Positions 35,222 through 45,654 of a stretch of DNA of 64,000 nt are shown here, piece by piece. Positions within the stretch are counted from its first letter, which is position 1. Every line of letters starts with the position of its first letter. The notes beneath the pieces were generated by a model. It saw only the letters and a program-made list of their open reading frames with translations, had not been told where the DNA came from and ran no database searches. Where the stretch lies: assembly GCF_000502875.1 (NCBI RefSeq), contig NZ_AYWX01000001.1, positions 49,929-113,928 on the forward strand, read 5' to 3'. This stretch comes from Mesorhizobium sp. L2C084A000 (GTDB lineage Bacteria; Pseudomonadota; Alphaproteobacteria; Rhizobiales; Rhizobiaceae). The translations under genes were made by a program, and so were the position numbers.

Positions 35222-36142
35222 CTAGAACCGGCTGGAGCGCTCTGCTGGCTGAGGCGACTTCAAGCCCTGGCAAGAGCATTCGGGATCCGTTGGAAGACGT
35301 GCCGCGGTCTCCAGCGCAACCCGCGAGGCTGTCATGGAGAGGCTCGGCAGCACGTGCTCCTGCAGCAATTTCTGGCGCTCGCGGTCCATATAGTCGTTGA
35401 AACCGGCCGTGACGAACGCCAGGGGCACGAAACAGGCGCCGATCTCGCGCGATAAGGTGGCCTCAGGGGCGATCGAGTGGTTGAGCACGTCCGCTCCCAT
35501 GTTTCGATATGCCAGAGCTTCGGCGGGAGTTGTCAGTCGCGGCCCGTAGCAGTGGGCAGCCACCAACTGCTGCTCGATGCCATGGACGCGGCATTCGGCT
35601 GGCCAATGGCGCCGGGCGGTCTCGGCCAACAATGCCGCACATCTTGGACATACGATCTGCTTGCCCGAGCAGTCGAAGCTCTGGCGGCCGGGAAGTAGTG
35701 AAAACGGGGTCTGCGTCAGTTCCAGGATATCGGCGTTCACCACCATGTCGCCGGGCTTGATAGCCTTGTTGACGGCGCCAATGGTCGAGCAGGAGAGAAT
35801 CTGCCTTACACCCGCACTCATCAACACCCAGAACGCGCGGCGATGACAGGAATGGTCGATATGGTCTCGGGGATTGCCGTGCGAATACATGCACAGGGCA
35901 CGTTTCGTTTTGCCCTCGACGGTAATAGATGCATCGAATTCGAGCAGCTTCCAATTGTCGCTGGGACCGAAAGGCGTTTGGAAACTCATGTCTCGCTGCA
36001 AGGTGCGGACGCCATCAACTTCGACATCTTCCGGAAAGGCGAGACCCCAATTCGCCGATCCGGTGATGATCGCCAACCCCACTTGGGGTATGTCCGTTGA
36101 ATGATCGGCCAGATCGTCGGCTGCATGATGATTGTTGGGCAT
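35222..36142 (-). CDS. MTAP/purine nucleoside phosphorylase family protein
   Basis: The 306-residue product belongs to the trimeric nucleoside phosphorylase family that cleaves 5'-methylthioadenosine or purine nucleosides with phosphate. Family blocks are LAIITGSANWG, SHGNPRDHIDH, SCSTIGAVNKAIKPGDMVV, GPRLTTPAEALAYRNMGAD and IAPEATLSRE. The region usually reading GMT or NMT before the PEA block is NHSIAPEA here, so specificity may differ from standard MTAP. A ring of cysteines (CSGKQIVCPRC) is unusual. ATG 36142 was chosen because it avoids overlap with the permease gene. It is the last gene of the ABC transporter operon, which suggests that the imported substrate or a product made from it is the phosphorylase substrate. 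Confidence 0.85.
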   Translation of the reverse strand: MPNNHHAADDLADHSTDIPQVGLAIITGSANWGLAFPEDVEVDGVRTLQRDMSFQTPFGPSDNWKLLEFDASITVEGKTKRALCMYSHGNPRDHIDHSCHRRAFWVLMSAGVRQILSCSTIGAVNKAIKPGDMVVNADILELTQTPFSLLPGRQSFDCSGKQIVCPRCAALLAETARRHWPAECRVHGIEQQLVAAHCYGPRLTTPAEALAYRNMGADVLNHSIAPEATLSREIGACFVPLAFVTAGFNDYMDRERQKLLQEHVLPSLSMTASRVALETAARLPTDPECSCQGLKSPQPAERSSRF

Positions 36143-36156
36143 GTTTTCAGTCTCGC

Positions 36157-36948
36157 TCAGGATTTTTGGCGAAGGGTCACGACCAGGACAACGACCACGA
36201 CGATGACGGTCCACAAGGTCGAAATCGCCGCGATGGTCGGGTCGATCTGATCGCGCAGCGACAGGAACATGAGCTTCGGCAGCGTGCTGTTTTGACCACT
36301 CGCGACGAAGATCGAAATGACGGATTCGTCTAGCGAGGTCAGGAAGGCCATCAGTGTGGCCGACAACAGACTGATCTGAAGTTGGGGGATAATTATTCCG
36401 CCAATGGCTCTCGCCCAGTTTGCGCCCAGGCTGCGCGCCGCCTGAACCTGGTTCCAGTCAAAGCGGGCCAAGGCGGGCAACAACACAATGCACGCGACCG
36501 GAATGGCTAGTACCACATGTCCGACCAGGACACCGAACAGCGTTCCGACAAGACGTTGCGCCGCCAGAACAAAGAAGAGACCGATCGCGAGCAGGATCCC
36601 CGGCACAATGGACGGGGTGAGCAGAACGCCCTGAATGGTTACGGCGGCCTTTCCGCCGAGCCGGTTGATCGAGATGCCGGCCAGAAGCCCCAGCGGCACT
36701 GTGATCATCGCTGTCAATGTGCCGAGGATCAGGCTCGTCCTGAGTGCGGCCATCCATGTCGCCGAACCGAAGAAAGTCTCGTACCAGCGCAACGAGTATG
36801 CGCGCGGCGGGAACTCGAGAAGATTGGACGCCGAAAAGGAGAGCGGGACGACGACGAGCGTCGGCAGCATCAGGAACGCCATAACGAGCGCACAAAAGCT
36901 CCACAGGAGGATGCGGGCCAGCCTGCTGTCTGGATAGGCTTCAAGCAT
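36157..36948 (-). CDS. ABC transporter permease, PotC-like
   Basis: The 263-residue inner-membrane subunit has six spans and the cytoplasmic EAA-type loop QAARSLGANWARAIGGIIIPQL, read as two short blocks. It pairs with the preceding PotB-like permease. The start at 36948 overlaps that gene's stop by 8 bp; an in-frame ATG at 36975 is less likely. Together with the ATPase and binding protein it forms a spermidine/putrescine-type (polyamine, polyol or amino acid derivative) importer. Confidence 0.9.
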   Translation of the reverse strand: MLEAYPDSRLARILLWSFCALVMAFLMLPTLVVVPLSFSASNLLEFPPRAYSLRWYETFFGSATWMAALRTSLILGTLTAMITVPLGLLAGISINRLGGKAAVTIQGVLLTPSIVPGILLAIGLFFVLAAQRLVGTLFGVLVGHVVLAIPVACIVLLPALARFDWNQVQAARSLGANWARAIGGIIIPQLQISLLSATLMAFLTSLDESVISIFVASGQNSTLPKLMFLSLRDQIDPTIAAISTLWTVIVVVVVLVVTLRQKS

Positions 36949-37828
36949 GGGCTGTGCCGATGCTGCGTCCGGCAATGAGCCGCCGCGCAGCCAGGAACAT
37001 CACCCCCACCAACGCCATAAGAACGAGGAGCAGAATGCCCAGGACGCTCGCCGAGCCCCAATCCTGGAAGGTCGATAGCGTGCGCTCGATCCGGGTGGAA
37101 AGCGGATTTACCTTGCCACCGCCAAGCACCGCGGGCGTGATGAAGAACCCTATGGTGTAAATGAAGACGATGATCGAACCCGAGAAGATGCCGCCGGCCG
37201 AAAGCGGCAGGATGACCGTGCGGATCGTTTGCCCGAGAGTGGCGCCCATGCTCGCCGACGCGCGGACGAGGTTTGCATCGATATCGCGCATCGCCGCATA
37301 AACGGGCAGCAGAAAAAGCGGCAGCATGTAGTGAACCATGCCGATCAGCGTTCCCGTGAAATTGTAGACCAGCGGCAATGGCTCAGCTGTCAGGCCTGAA
37401 CCCGTCAAAGTTGCGTTGATCAGGCCATCGCGTCGCAACAGCACGAGCCAGCCATAGGTGCGCACCAGAATGGAGGTCCACAACGGCAGCATGACGAAGG
37501 CCATCAGCAAATTGGCCACCCTTGGTCTGGCGCTGGCCAGGGCGAGCGCCAGGGGAGTACCGAGAAGAATGCAGATCGCCAGCGTGCCCAGGGACAGTTC
37601 AAGGGTTGTGACCAGTGCCGACCATGTCAGCCCGCTCGAAAGCACCTTCTCGTAGTTGCCGACGGTGTACTCGCCCCCCGTGGTCAGGAAGGATTGCCGG
37701 ATGATCCATAGGATAGGCAGTATCGCCGCCAGTCCGACGATGAACAGCGCAGGCAGTGAAAGCGAGAGGAAGAACCGCCGCTCGCGTCGCGCGTCTGCCG
37801 CGAGCGCAGGATCGGCAAGGACGGTCAC
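36941..37828 (-). CDS. ABC transporter permease, PotB-like
   Basis: The 295-residue protein has six spans and the EAA-loop block RASASMGATLGQTIRTVILPL. It overlaps the upstream ATPase gene by 4 bp and the downstream permease gene by 8 bp, so the operon is tightly coupled. It is the partner of the PotC-like subunit in a PotABCD-type importer. Confidence 0.9.
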   Translation of the reverse strand: MTVLADPALAADARRERRFFLSLSLPALFIVGLAAILPILWIIRQSFLTTGGEYTVGNYEKVLSSGLTWSALVTTLELSLGTLAICILLGTPLALALASARPRVANLLMAFVMLPLWTSILVRTYGWLVLLRRDGLINATLTGSGLTAEPLPLVYNFTGTLIGMVHYMLPLFLLPVYAAMRDIDANLVRASASMGATLGQTIRTVILPLSAGGIFSGSIIVFIYTIGFFITPAVLGGGKVNPLSTRIERTLSTFQDWGSASVLGILLLVLMALVGVMFLAARRLIAGRSIGTAHA

Positions 37829-38865
37829 GCTACCACTCCCGGTATCGCGTGAACTTTCGCTGCTGGTGCATAGGCGGTCACCCGCTGACCGGCGGCAAGT
37901 TCGGCGCAGCCGCTGGCCAGCGCCGCCGGAATGCAGACAAGTATCTCTTGCCCGCCGTCAAGCGCCAGCGTCAAAAGCCAGTTCTCGCCACGAAACGCCT
38001 TGGCGCGCAGCGTTCCCTCAAGGGCCACCCCGTCTGGCCCGACGAGCTTCGCATCAAGATGGAAGCATTCCGCGCGGATCATCAGAGCTTCGCGTGACGC
38101 ATCGGCGCCGTCTATTCTGCGCGCCGAGCCCGGGGCCACAATGTTGGCCTCGCCCATGAACTCCGCGACGAAGCGGGTCGATGGACGATCATAGATCCGC
38201 TGTGGCGTATCGATCTGCTGGATGCGGCCGGAATTCATCACCGCGATCCTGTCGGACATGATTAGCGCTTCGCGCTGGTCATGCGTCACATAGATCGTGG
38301 TGATCCCCAGATCATCGTGCAGACGCCGGATCTCGTACTGCATGGTTTCGCGCAGGTTCTTGTCGAGCGCCGACAACGGCTCGTCCATCAGCATCACGCG
38401 TGGCTCAAAGACGATCGCCCGCGCCAACGCCACCCGCTGGCGCTGGCCGCCGGACAATGCGGCAATGTTGCGCTCCGCCAAACCTTCAAGCTTCACGCGG
38501 ACCAAAGTGTCGAGTGCCCTCTGGCGGGCCTCGGCTTTCGGCGTCTTGCGCAGCACCAACGGATACTCGACATTTGCCAGAACGTTCATGTGGGGAAACA
38601 GGGCGTAGTTCTGGAAGACTATGCCGATGTCGCGCTTGTTGGGGGCCAGGCGGGTAATGTCCCGATCGTCCAACAAAAGTTTACCGGAATCGGGCCGGAC
38701 AAATCCGGCCAAAGCCATGAGCAGCGTGGTCTTGCCCGATCCGGACGGCCCCAAGAGCGTGAGAAATTCGCCAGCCTGAATGTCGAGCGAGACATCGTCC
38801 AGCGCGACGTAAGATCCGTAGGTCTTGCGCACGCTGTCGATGGTGATCGGGAGCGACTTCATCAT
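37825..38865 (-). CDS. ABC transporter ATPase, PotA-like
   Basis: The 346-residue ATPase has Walker A GPSGSGKTT, signature LSGGQRQRVALAR, Walker B VMLMDEPLSALD, and a C-terminal TOBE regulatory domain. This matches the MalK/PotA subfamily of importers. It starts MMKS; either Met is possible. It is the second gene of the operon, 24 bp after the binding-protein gene. Confidence 0.93.
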   Translation of the reverse strand: MMKSLPITIDSVRKTYGSYVALDDVSLDIQAGEFLTLLGPSGSGKTTLLMALAGFVRPDSGKLLLDDRDITRLAPNKRDIGIVFQNYALFPHMNVLANVEYPLVLRKTPKAEARQRALDTLVRVKLEGLAERNIAALSGGQRQRVALARAIVFEPRVMLMDEPLSALDKNLRETMQYEIRRLHDDLGITTIYVTHDQREALIMSDRIAVMNSGRIQQIDTPQRIYDRPSTRFVAEFMGEANIVAPGSARRIDGADASREALMIRAECFHLDAKLVGPDGVALEGTLRAKAFRGENWLLTLALDGGQEILVCIPAALASGCAELAAGQRVTAYAPAAKVHAIPGVVA

Positions 38866-38889
38866 GTGCTTCAGCCTTAAAGCTGAGAC

Positions 38890-39930
38890 TCAGCGGGCCA
38901 TCATCTCATCGAAGGTTTTTTGAGCAGCTTCGCCATTCTTGACCCACCAGTCCGCATTCGAAAACACCGAAGTGCCGGCATTTTCAGGCGCGGTCGCAAG
39001 GGTCTTCAGACGGTCCTCGGGAATAAGGCCACCCTCATAGCCAGCAGGATTGACCGGGCCATAAGCGATGAAATCGGTCAGCTTCGCCACGCGCGCGGGC
39101 TGTGTCATCGCCGCGATGAGTTTCATGGCCGCTTCCTTGTTCGGCGCCCCCTTCGGTACCCCGAGGCAATCCGTACCGATGACGGAACCCTTGAACGTGT
39201 AATCGACCGCGCCGCCATCCGCTTTCACGGTTTGGGCCCGCCCGTTCCAGGTAACGACCAAATCCGCCTCGCCATCTTTCAGCAACTGCGCGGACTGAGC
39301 TCCCGAAGTCCACCACACCGCGACATTTGGTTTGATCGCTTCAAGCCGCTTGATCGCGCGATCCAGGCCCTCCGGCGTGCTGAGCACGGAATACACGTCG
39401 GCCGGTGCTACGCCGTCCGAGAGCAGCGCGATCTCGATCGAGTCCTGTGCATTGGCGCGGAGGGCGCGACGGCCCGGAAATTTGGCAACATCCCAGAACT
39501 CCGCCCATGTCTTTGGCGGGTTCTCGCCATAGGTCTTGGTGTTCCAGGACATGACGGTGCCATAGGAGTCGAACGGATAGCAGTAGTCGGACTTTGCGCC
39601 ATCCGGCACGGCCTTTGGATCGATGATCTTGTAGTCGAGCGGCTCCAGCAGCGACTGTGCGGCGGCCTGCGCGCCCTCCGGTGAGCCCAGGTGAATGACG
39701 TCGGTTGTGACCGCGCCCGAGGTGACCTGCATCTTCAGGGCGGCCAAGCCGTCGCTGAGGGTCTCCTCGCGGACATCATAGCCAAGCTCTTTTGCAGCGG
39801 GGGCCCACATGGCTTCCTTCATGGCGTTGCCATAATCGCCGCCCGCGGTCGTGATGGTGACTGATTGGGCATAGACCGGCACGGCGGCCGAGAATGCTAA
39901 TGCCGTCAAGGAAATGCGTAACCAAGACAT
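38890..39930 (-). CDS. periplasmic solute-binding protein of a PotABCD-type importer
   Basis: The 346-residue precursor has a signal peptide ending near VYAQS and an extracellular binding-protein fold (family 1/PotD type, TTAGGDYGNAMKEAMWAPA). A strong ribosome-binding site (GGGAGGAG) precedes the ATG. Conserved Trp and Asp residues (DYCYPFDSYGTVMSWN, WWTSGAQSA) are typical of polyamine-like binding proteins. As the first gene it lies directly behind the palindrome-containing divergent promoter shared with the LacI regulator. The ligand is not deducible by eye, although a linked nucleoside phosphorylase gene hints at a nucleoside-related compound. Confidence 0.9.
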   Translation of the reverse strand: MSWLRISLTALAFSAAVPVYAQSVTITTAGGDYGNAMKEAMWAPAAKELGYDVREETLSDGLAALKMQVTSGAVTTDVIHLGSPEGAQAAAQSLLEPLDYKIIDPKAVPDGAKSDYCYPFDSYGTVMSWNTKTYGENPPKTWAEFWDVAKFPGRRALRANAQDSIEIALLSDGVAPADVYSVLSTPEGLDRAIKRLEAIKPNVAVWWTSGAQSAQLLKDGEADLVVTWNGRAQTVKADGGAVDYTFKGSVIGTDCLGVPKGAPNKEAAMKLIAAMTQPARVAKLTDFIAYGPVNPAGYEGGLIPEDRLKTLATAPENAGTSVFSNADWWVKNGEAAQKTFDEMMAR

Positions 39931-39952
39931 AGGTTCTCCTCCCTAGAATTTG

Positions 39953-39967
39953 TTGAGACGCGCTCAA
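39953..39967. promoter_or_regulatory. interrupted palindrome between binding-protein gene and operator
   Basis: TTGAG and CTCAA arms flank ACGCG, just upstream of the ribosome-binding site of the binding-protein gene and 16 bp from the 20-bp palindrome. It may be an auxiliary operator or chance. Confidence 0.35.
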
Positions 39968-39983
39968 AATGGCCAATTCTTGA

Positions 39984-40003
39984 CAATCGTAACGTTACGA
40001 TTG
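39984..40003. promoter_or_regulatory. perfect 20-bp palindrome, predicted LacI-family operator
   Basis: CAATCGTAACGTTACGATTG is its own reverse complement. LacI-family repressors bind such palindromes with a central CG, and the neighbouring gene encodes one. A TTGACA hexamer (39980-39985) overlaps its left edge on the plus strand, so binding would block transcription of the regulator gene. The site also lies 53 bp upstream of the binding-protein start, placing it to control both directions. Confidence 0.7.
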
Positions 40004-40125
40004 CATCCAATTGCAGGAGAGTCAAGCTGCTTTAGCGAGAGCTTGGATTGACCGTGAGGTGGAATTCGGTCACGTAGTGGAAGTCAGCAAATCAGCCGGC
40101 GCTTTCGCAAATGAGGTCGGGCGAC

Positions 40126-41124
40126 ATGACCAACCTGAAACAGATCGCGGCGGAACTTTCCCTTTCGGTCACCACGGTATCCCGCGCGCTGAAGGATGGG
40201 CCGGAGGTTCATCCCGCCACCATCGCTCGCGTCAAGGAAGTGGCGCAGCGGGTCGGCTATGTGCCAAATCATCATGGCTTCGCGCTCAAAACTGGCCGCA
40301 CGCTGACGATGACAGCAATATACCCGATGGAAACAAAAGATCATCTGTCCGATCTGTTGAAGCTTCCGTTAATCGAAGGCATGACGCTGGCGGCGCGGCA
40401 AGCGGGTTATAGCCTATCCATCTACTCCACCACGCCCGATGATGATCCCATCGAGAGTGTGCAGCGACAGCTTCAGGCGGGCAGCACAGACGGACTGATT
40501 ATCACACGCATGGTCTCGGGTGATCCGCGCGTTAAGCTATTGCTGGATAGAGGCATGCCATTCGTCGCGTTTGGAAGAACTGACCTGGATACAGCATATC
40601 CTTATGTCGACATCGACAATGAACAGATTGCCTACGAGGCGACCCGGCGGCTCATGGACAAGGGCTGCCGACGCATTGCGCTGCAACTTCTCGTTCCGGG
40701 CGACCAGGCGAGTGCCATGCGTCTTTCCGGGTATGGAAGGGCAATGGCCGAGGCTGGTATTCCGATCGACCAGTCGCTGATCGGTCATGGAATGTTCACC
40801 ATGGAATCGAGCGCAGCCTGGTTCGATCGCATGCTGGCCTGGTCAGATCCGCCGACGGGCTTGGCATGCGCCAACGAACTGGGCCTTCTGGGGGCATTAC
40901 ACGCTCTCGGCAGAAGAGGTCTCGCGCCAGGGAGTGACATCCACATTGTCACTCGGGACAGCACGCGGCTATCGCGCTTCCTGCCTGCGAAGATCGGCGT
41001 TCATTTCGTGGACATAGCGGGTGTCGGACGCAAACTTGTCGAAGTCCTGGAGAGCCGGATCGCCAATCCGATTGGACCGGTCGCGACAGTCTTGTTCAAA
41101 GGAGAGTTCGACCCTGGCGAATAG
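40126..41124 (+). CDS. LacI-family transcriptional regulator
   Basis: The 332-residue product has an N-terminal helix-turn-helix with hinge (TNLKQIAAELSLSVTTVSRA and the late VGYVPNHHGFAL block), followed by a periplasmic-binding-protein-like effector domain (GLIITRMVSGDPRVKLLL, YVDIDNEQIAYEA). ATG 40126 places the HTH at the extreme N-terminus and follows a GAGG ribosome-binding site. The frame is open to 40111. It most likely represses the divergent PotABCD-type importer and phosphorylase genes through the 20-bp palindrome. Confidence 0.93.
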   Translation: MTNLKQIAAELSLSVTTVSRALKDGPEVHPATIARVKEVAQRVGYVPNHHGFALKTGRTLTMTAIYPMETKDHLSDLLKLPLIEGMTLAARQAGYSLSIYSTTPDDDPIESVQRQLQAGSTDGLIITRMVSGDPRVKLLLDRGMPFVAFGRTDLDTAYPYVDIDNEQIAYEATRRLMDKGCRRIALQLLVPGDQASAMRLSGYGRAMAEAGIPIDQSLIGHGMFTMESSAAWFDRMLAWSDPPTGLACANELGLLGALHALGRRGLAPGSDIHIVTRDSTRLSRFLPAKIGVHFVDIAGVGRKLVEVLESRIANPIGPVATVLFKGEFDPGE

Positions 41125-41137
41125 CCTCCCCTGGGTC

Positions 41138-41923
41138 TCATTCGACCGGAGCGGCGCCAACCTGACCGGCGACTTCCTGGTCGAGTTCCGCGAGAAATTC
41201 GGTGATGCGCGCCGCATTGTCGCCGAGGTCGTAGCGGCCGTAGCGGGATGCCGACCGCATGTCGACGATGACCGTGTCGCCATCGTCCGTCACGCGGATC
41301 GCCACGTCGGCGGGAAGGCCGATCACGAAGCCCTTGGCGACGGCGGTGATGGTCACCTCGCTTTGCCCGGCGAGATCGGGATAGGGTTCCGACAGCTCCC
41401 AGTCGCGCCGGTCGAGCACGGTTTCGACGGCATTGACGACGGTCTCGAACGGCAGGTCGTAGCTGCGTGCGCTGACCAGCGGATAGCTATCGGTCTGCAG
41501 CCGCTGTTCCCCAGGCGTCGACGGCGCAAGCACGTTCATATCCTTCCTCCGGTCGCTCACGTCGAGCGCCGGCGGTTCGTCGAAATCCGTCGAGATATCC
41601 CTGAGCGGCGGATAGATCGTCGCCCAGTAGGCGGCGACGCCATAGGGTGCGAGCACCAGCAGTGCCAGCAGCGCGCCGACCGTCAGGTCGCGACCGCCGC
41701 GGTCGCCGAAATTCCAGAGCCGCGAAAAGGCAAACCCGGCAAACAACAGCGCCATCGCCGCCAGCAGCGCGACAATGCCCAGCACCCACAGAAAGACAGG
41801 TGTTTCGACGAGATCGAAGCGATGGCCGACGAAGACCGTCAGCAGCAGCACCAACGAAAAAGCGGCCGTGCGCCGCGACCAGCCGGCCGCCTTCGACGTT
41901 TGCCGTTCAGGAATGCTAACCAT
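41138..41923 (-). CDS. DUF1499-domain membrane protein
   Basis: The 261-residue product has three N-terminal spans (about 20-35, 43-62, 80-100) and a C-terminal soluble domain of the DUF1499 type, found in many rhizobia with no assigned function. Conserved blocks are ISTDFDEPPAL, RDWELSEPYP and VDMRSASRYGRYDLGDNAARI. It converges on the LacI gene with 13 bp between stops. Nothing in the context suggests a role. Confidence 0.85.
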   Translation of the reverse strand: MVSIPERQTSKAAGWSRRTAAFSLVLLLTVFVGHRFDLVETPVFLWVLGIVALLAAMALLFAGFAFSRLWNFGDRGGRDLTVGALLALLVLAPYGVAAYWATIYPPLRDISTDFDEPPALDVSDRRKDMNVLAPSTPGEQRLQTDSYPLVSARSYDLPFETVVNAVETVLDRRDWELSEPYPDLAGQSEVTITAVAKGFVIGLPADVAIRVTDDGDTVIVDMRSASRYGRYDLGDNAARITEFLAELDQEVAGQVGAAPVE

Positions 41924-42003
41924 CGTTTTCCGTGCTGCCCCAACCCGAACGGAGACTTAGTGCCTTTTTGCGATGGCATGAAGCCGAAACATGCACCATC
42001 GCG

Positions 42004-43632
<1,629 letters not shown>

Positions 43633-43720
43633 TCGGTCCTCCCTCACGCTTTTGCGTTGTGCTTTTCGGGCTATTGTGGAGCGAACCGGCCGATTGTCCA
43701 GCCGCCAGCACCACCAAGTG

Positions 43721-43750
43721 CCGCATTGGTGGAAAACCGCCACAATGCGG
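43721..43750. promoter_or_regulatory. hairpin in the divergent region upstream of the acyl-CoA ligase gene
   Basis: CCGCATTG (43721-43728) and CAATGCGG (43743-43750) are perfect arms. A further TGG/CCA pairing with one bulged G leaves a seven-base loop. It could be an operator for either divergent gene or an RNA hairpin. No T-run follows. Confidence 0.35.
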
Positions 43751-43815
43751 CCATCGTCGGCGTTAAGTTTCGTTAACGGGCAAAGGGGTGCGATTGGCGA
43801 CTGAAAGAGGTTCGC

Positions 43816-44172
43816 ATGGACGCGCAGCTCGACGACAAGGCTCTCGAGAGTACGCTTGCCGAAAGTCTGGCCGATGTGGTGCCGGACACAAAAACTGTTT
43901 CCGAAGATGAATTTGTTGAAGTTGTCGGCGGCGCGCTGGAAGCGGTCGGCGGCACGCTGCTGTTCAAGATGTGCGTCCAGAATCAGGGCGAGGACCAGCA
44001 CGTCGCGGCCGCGTCAGTCGGCGATGGCGGAAACCGCCAGTTCCTGCTGCTCACCTTGCCTACCGGCGGCGGTTCCTTGAAGGTCGAGACCGTATCGAGA
44101 AGCAGCAACCCGGTCGCCGGGATCGCTGCCGCCTATGCCGGTCTCATGGACGTATTCAAGGCCGCTGCCTGA
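43816..44172 (+). CDS. small cytoplasmic protein of unknown function
   Basis: I do not recognise this 118-residue protein. It is acidic at the N-terminus (MDAQLDDKALESTLAES) and alanine- and glycine-rich, with a likely alternating beta/alpha pattern (VGGTLLFKMCVQN, NRQFLLLTLPTGGG). It has no signal peptide or membrane span. An AGAGG ribosome-binding site lies at good distance. It is divergent from the acyl-CoA ligase gene. Confidence 0.7.
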   Translation: MDAQLDDKALESTLAESLADVVPDTKTVSEDEFVEVVGGALEAVGGTLLFKMCVQNQGEDQHVAAASVGDGGNRQFLLLTLPTGGGSLKVETVSRSSNPVAGIAAAYAGLMDVFKAAA

Positions 44173-44315
44173 CAGCTGACGACAAGTATCTCGAGGGTTC
44201 CAAGGCGCGATCCATCGGCGTCGGCCCGGCAAGTTTTGCGTACTGGATGGCGATAGCGGCTTGCACAATGCGCTTGCGCGACACACCTTAAAGTCGACGC
44301 AAGGAGAGCCCCCGC

Positions 44316-44705
44316 ATGGATCAGATCGCCAACCCCGCACCCGGTTTCCAACGCAACCCAGACAAAATCATCACCATCGAGTCCTATGCCGGCACCGTTA
44401 CCGTGCGTGCCGGAGACATGGTCATCGCTTCAACAGCGAAGGCCAAGGTGCTGACCGAGGCCCCCTATCCGGCGGCGTTCTACATTCCGTTCGCCGACAT
44501 CGATTTCGGCAAGCTCGGCCGCACCGACCACTCGACCCATTGCCCCTACAAGGGCGATGCAAGCTATTGGAGCGTGCTGCCTGCCGGGGAGACCGGCCAG
44601 AACGCCATGTGGGCCTATGAGCGGCCTTTCGACGAGATGGCTGAGATCCGCAACCACGGCGCATTCTATGCCAGCAAGGTCACGATCGAAGCCAAACCGG
44701 ACTGA
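44316..44705 (+). CDS. DUF427-domain protein
   Basis: The 129-residue product is a single DUF427 domain: ITIESYAGTVTVRAGDMVIA, DFGKLGRTDHSTHCPYKGDA and AMWAYERPFDEMAEIRNHGA are its conserved blocks. Members are common in rhizobia and actinobacteria and have no settled role. A ribosome-binding site (AAGGAG) lies upstream. It converges on the deacetylase gene, with 39 bp between stops. Confidence 0.88.
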   Translation: MDQIANPAPGFQRNPDKIITIESYAGTVTVRAGDMVIASTAKAKVLTEAPYPAAFYIPFADIDFGKLGRTDHSTHCPYKGDASYWSVLPAGETGQNAMWAYERPFDEMAEIRNHGAFYASKVTIEAKPD

Positions 44706-44744
44706 GCCGACGCCGAAGGCATCGAGATCCGCTCGGCTGGCCAC

Positions 44745-45485
44745 TCACTCCGTCGTGCCGTTGTTGCCGATGCCTTCGGCATCGTCGAGCCGCACAAAGG
44801 TCAAGCCCTTGGCCTTGAGCGCCAGCAGCCCCTGCACCACGCCTTCGCCGGCCGCATGGGTCGGCTGGTTGATGTGCGAGATGATGACGTCGCCATCCTT
44901 GGCCGCCGCGATGCGCCGGGCGGTCTCCTTGGCGCCGAGCAAAGAGCCACCGTCGCCGTTTATCGAGAAACCCGCGACCTTGAAGCCAAGCTTGCGGATC
45001 ATGGCGATTGCCGACGGGCTGTATTCGGCGGTTGCGCCACGGAACCATTTCGGTGCCGGCTCGCCGGTCCCGGCAAGAGCGGCGGCTCCCGATTCGACCT
45101 CGGCCAGCACCGCGTCCGGGCTGCCGGCACTGCGGATGCCATAGATTTTCCGCGGCGTGTCGACCGCCGGAATGTGGTGGCCGCCATGATTTTCCAGTTC
45201 GAACAGATCGGGATGCGCCCGCATGATTTCGACGGCGGCGGCGTTTCGCCTCAGCCAGATGCCGGTCACGAAAATGGTGGCGGGAATCTTGTTGTCCACC
45301 AGCGCCGAAAGTATCCGGTTGTCGGTCTGTCCACCGCACGCGTCGAGCGTAAGCGCCACACGGCCGGCTCCGCTCGCCTGCGACTTGATGTGCAGCGTCG
45401 GCTCGACGAGCGGCGCGGCATGGCTGGCGGATGCCATCGCCCACGACAGGGCGATCATGCAGAGATTTTTTTGCAGCAGGCGCAT
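44745..45485 (-). CDS. exported polysaccharide deacetylase (NodB-type fold)
   Basis: The 246-residue product has a signal peptide (about 1-23, ending SASHA) and a NodB homology domain. Motif 1 reads TLDACGG instead of the usual TFDDG: the catalytic-base Asp is kept but the second, metal-binding Asp is Ala. Motif 2 has HGGHH with both conserved His. Later blocks are FRGATAEYSPSAIAMIRKLG and DVIISHINQPTHAAG. This is a known divergent branch, and metal binding must differ from classical chitin or peptidoglycan deacetylases. ATG 45485 is chosen; ATG 45509 gives a longer signal. Confidence 0.82.
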   Translation of the reverse strand: MRLLQKNLCMIALSWAMASASHAAPLVEPTLHIKSQASGAGRVALTLDACGGQTDNRILSALVDNKIPATIFVTGIWLRRNAAAVEIMRAHPDLFELENHGGHHIPAVDTPRKIYGIRSAGSPDAVLAEVESGAAALAGTGEPAPKWFRGATAEYSPSAIAMIRKLGFKVAGFSINGDGGSLLGAKETARRIAAAKDGDVIISHINQPTHAAGEGVVQGLLALKAKGLTFVRLDDAEGIGNNGTTE

Positions 45486-45654
45486 CAAACCGATTCCCGG
45501 ACCCGTCATTTCAAGCAGGCATCCCAACGACCCGCATGAAGGCGGAAATCGGGATGGTGCATAGCTGAAAAGCGCTCCGCGACAATGTGGCCGTTCCTGT
45601 GGGCGACAGGTCATTCCACCGCGTCGAGAGCGGTCGTGCATGCGGCGCATGATC

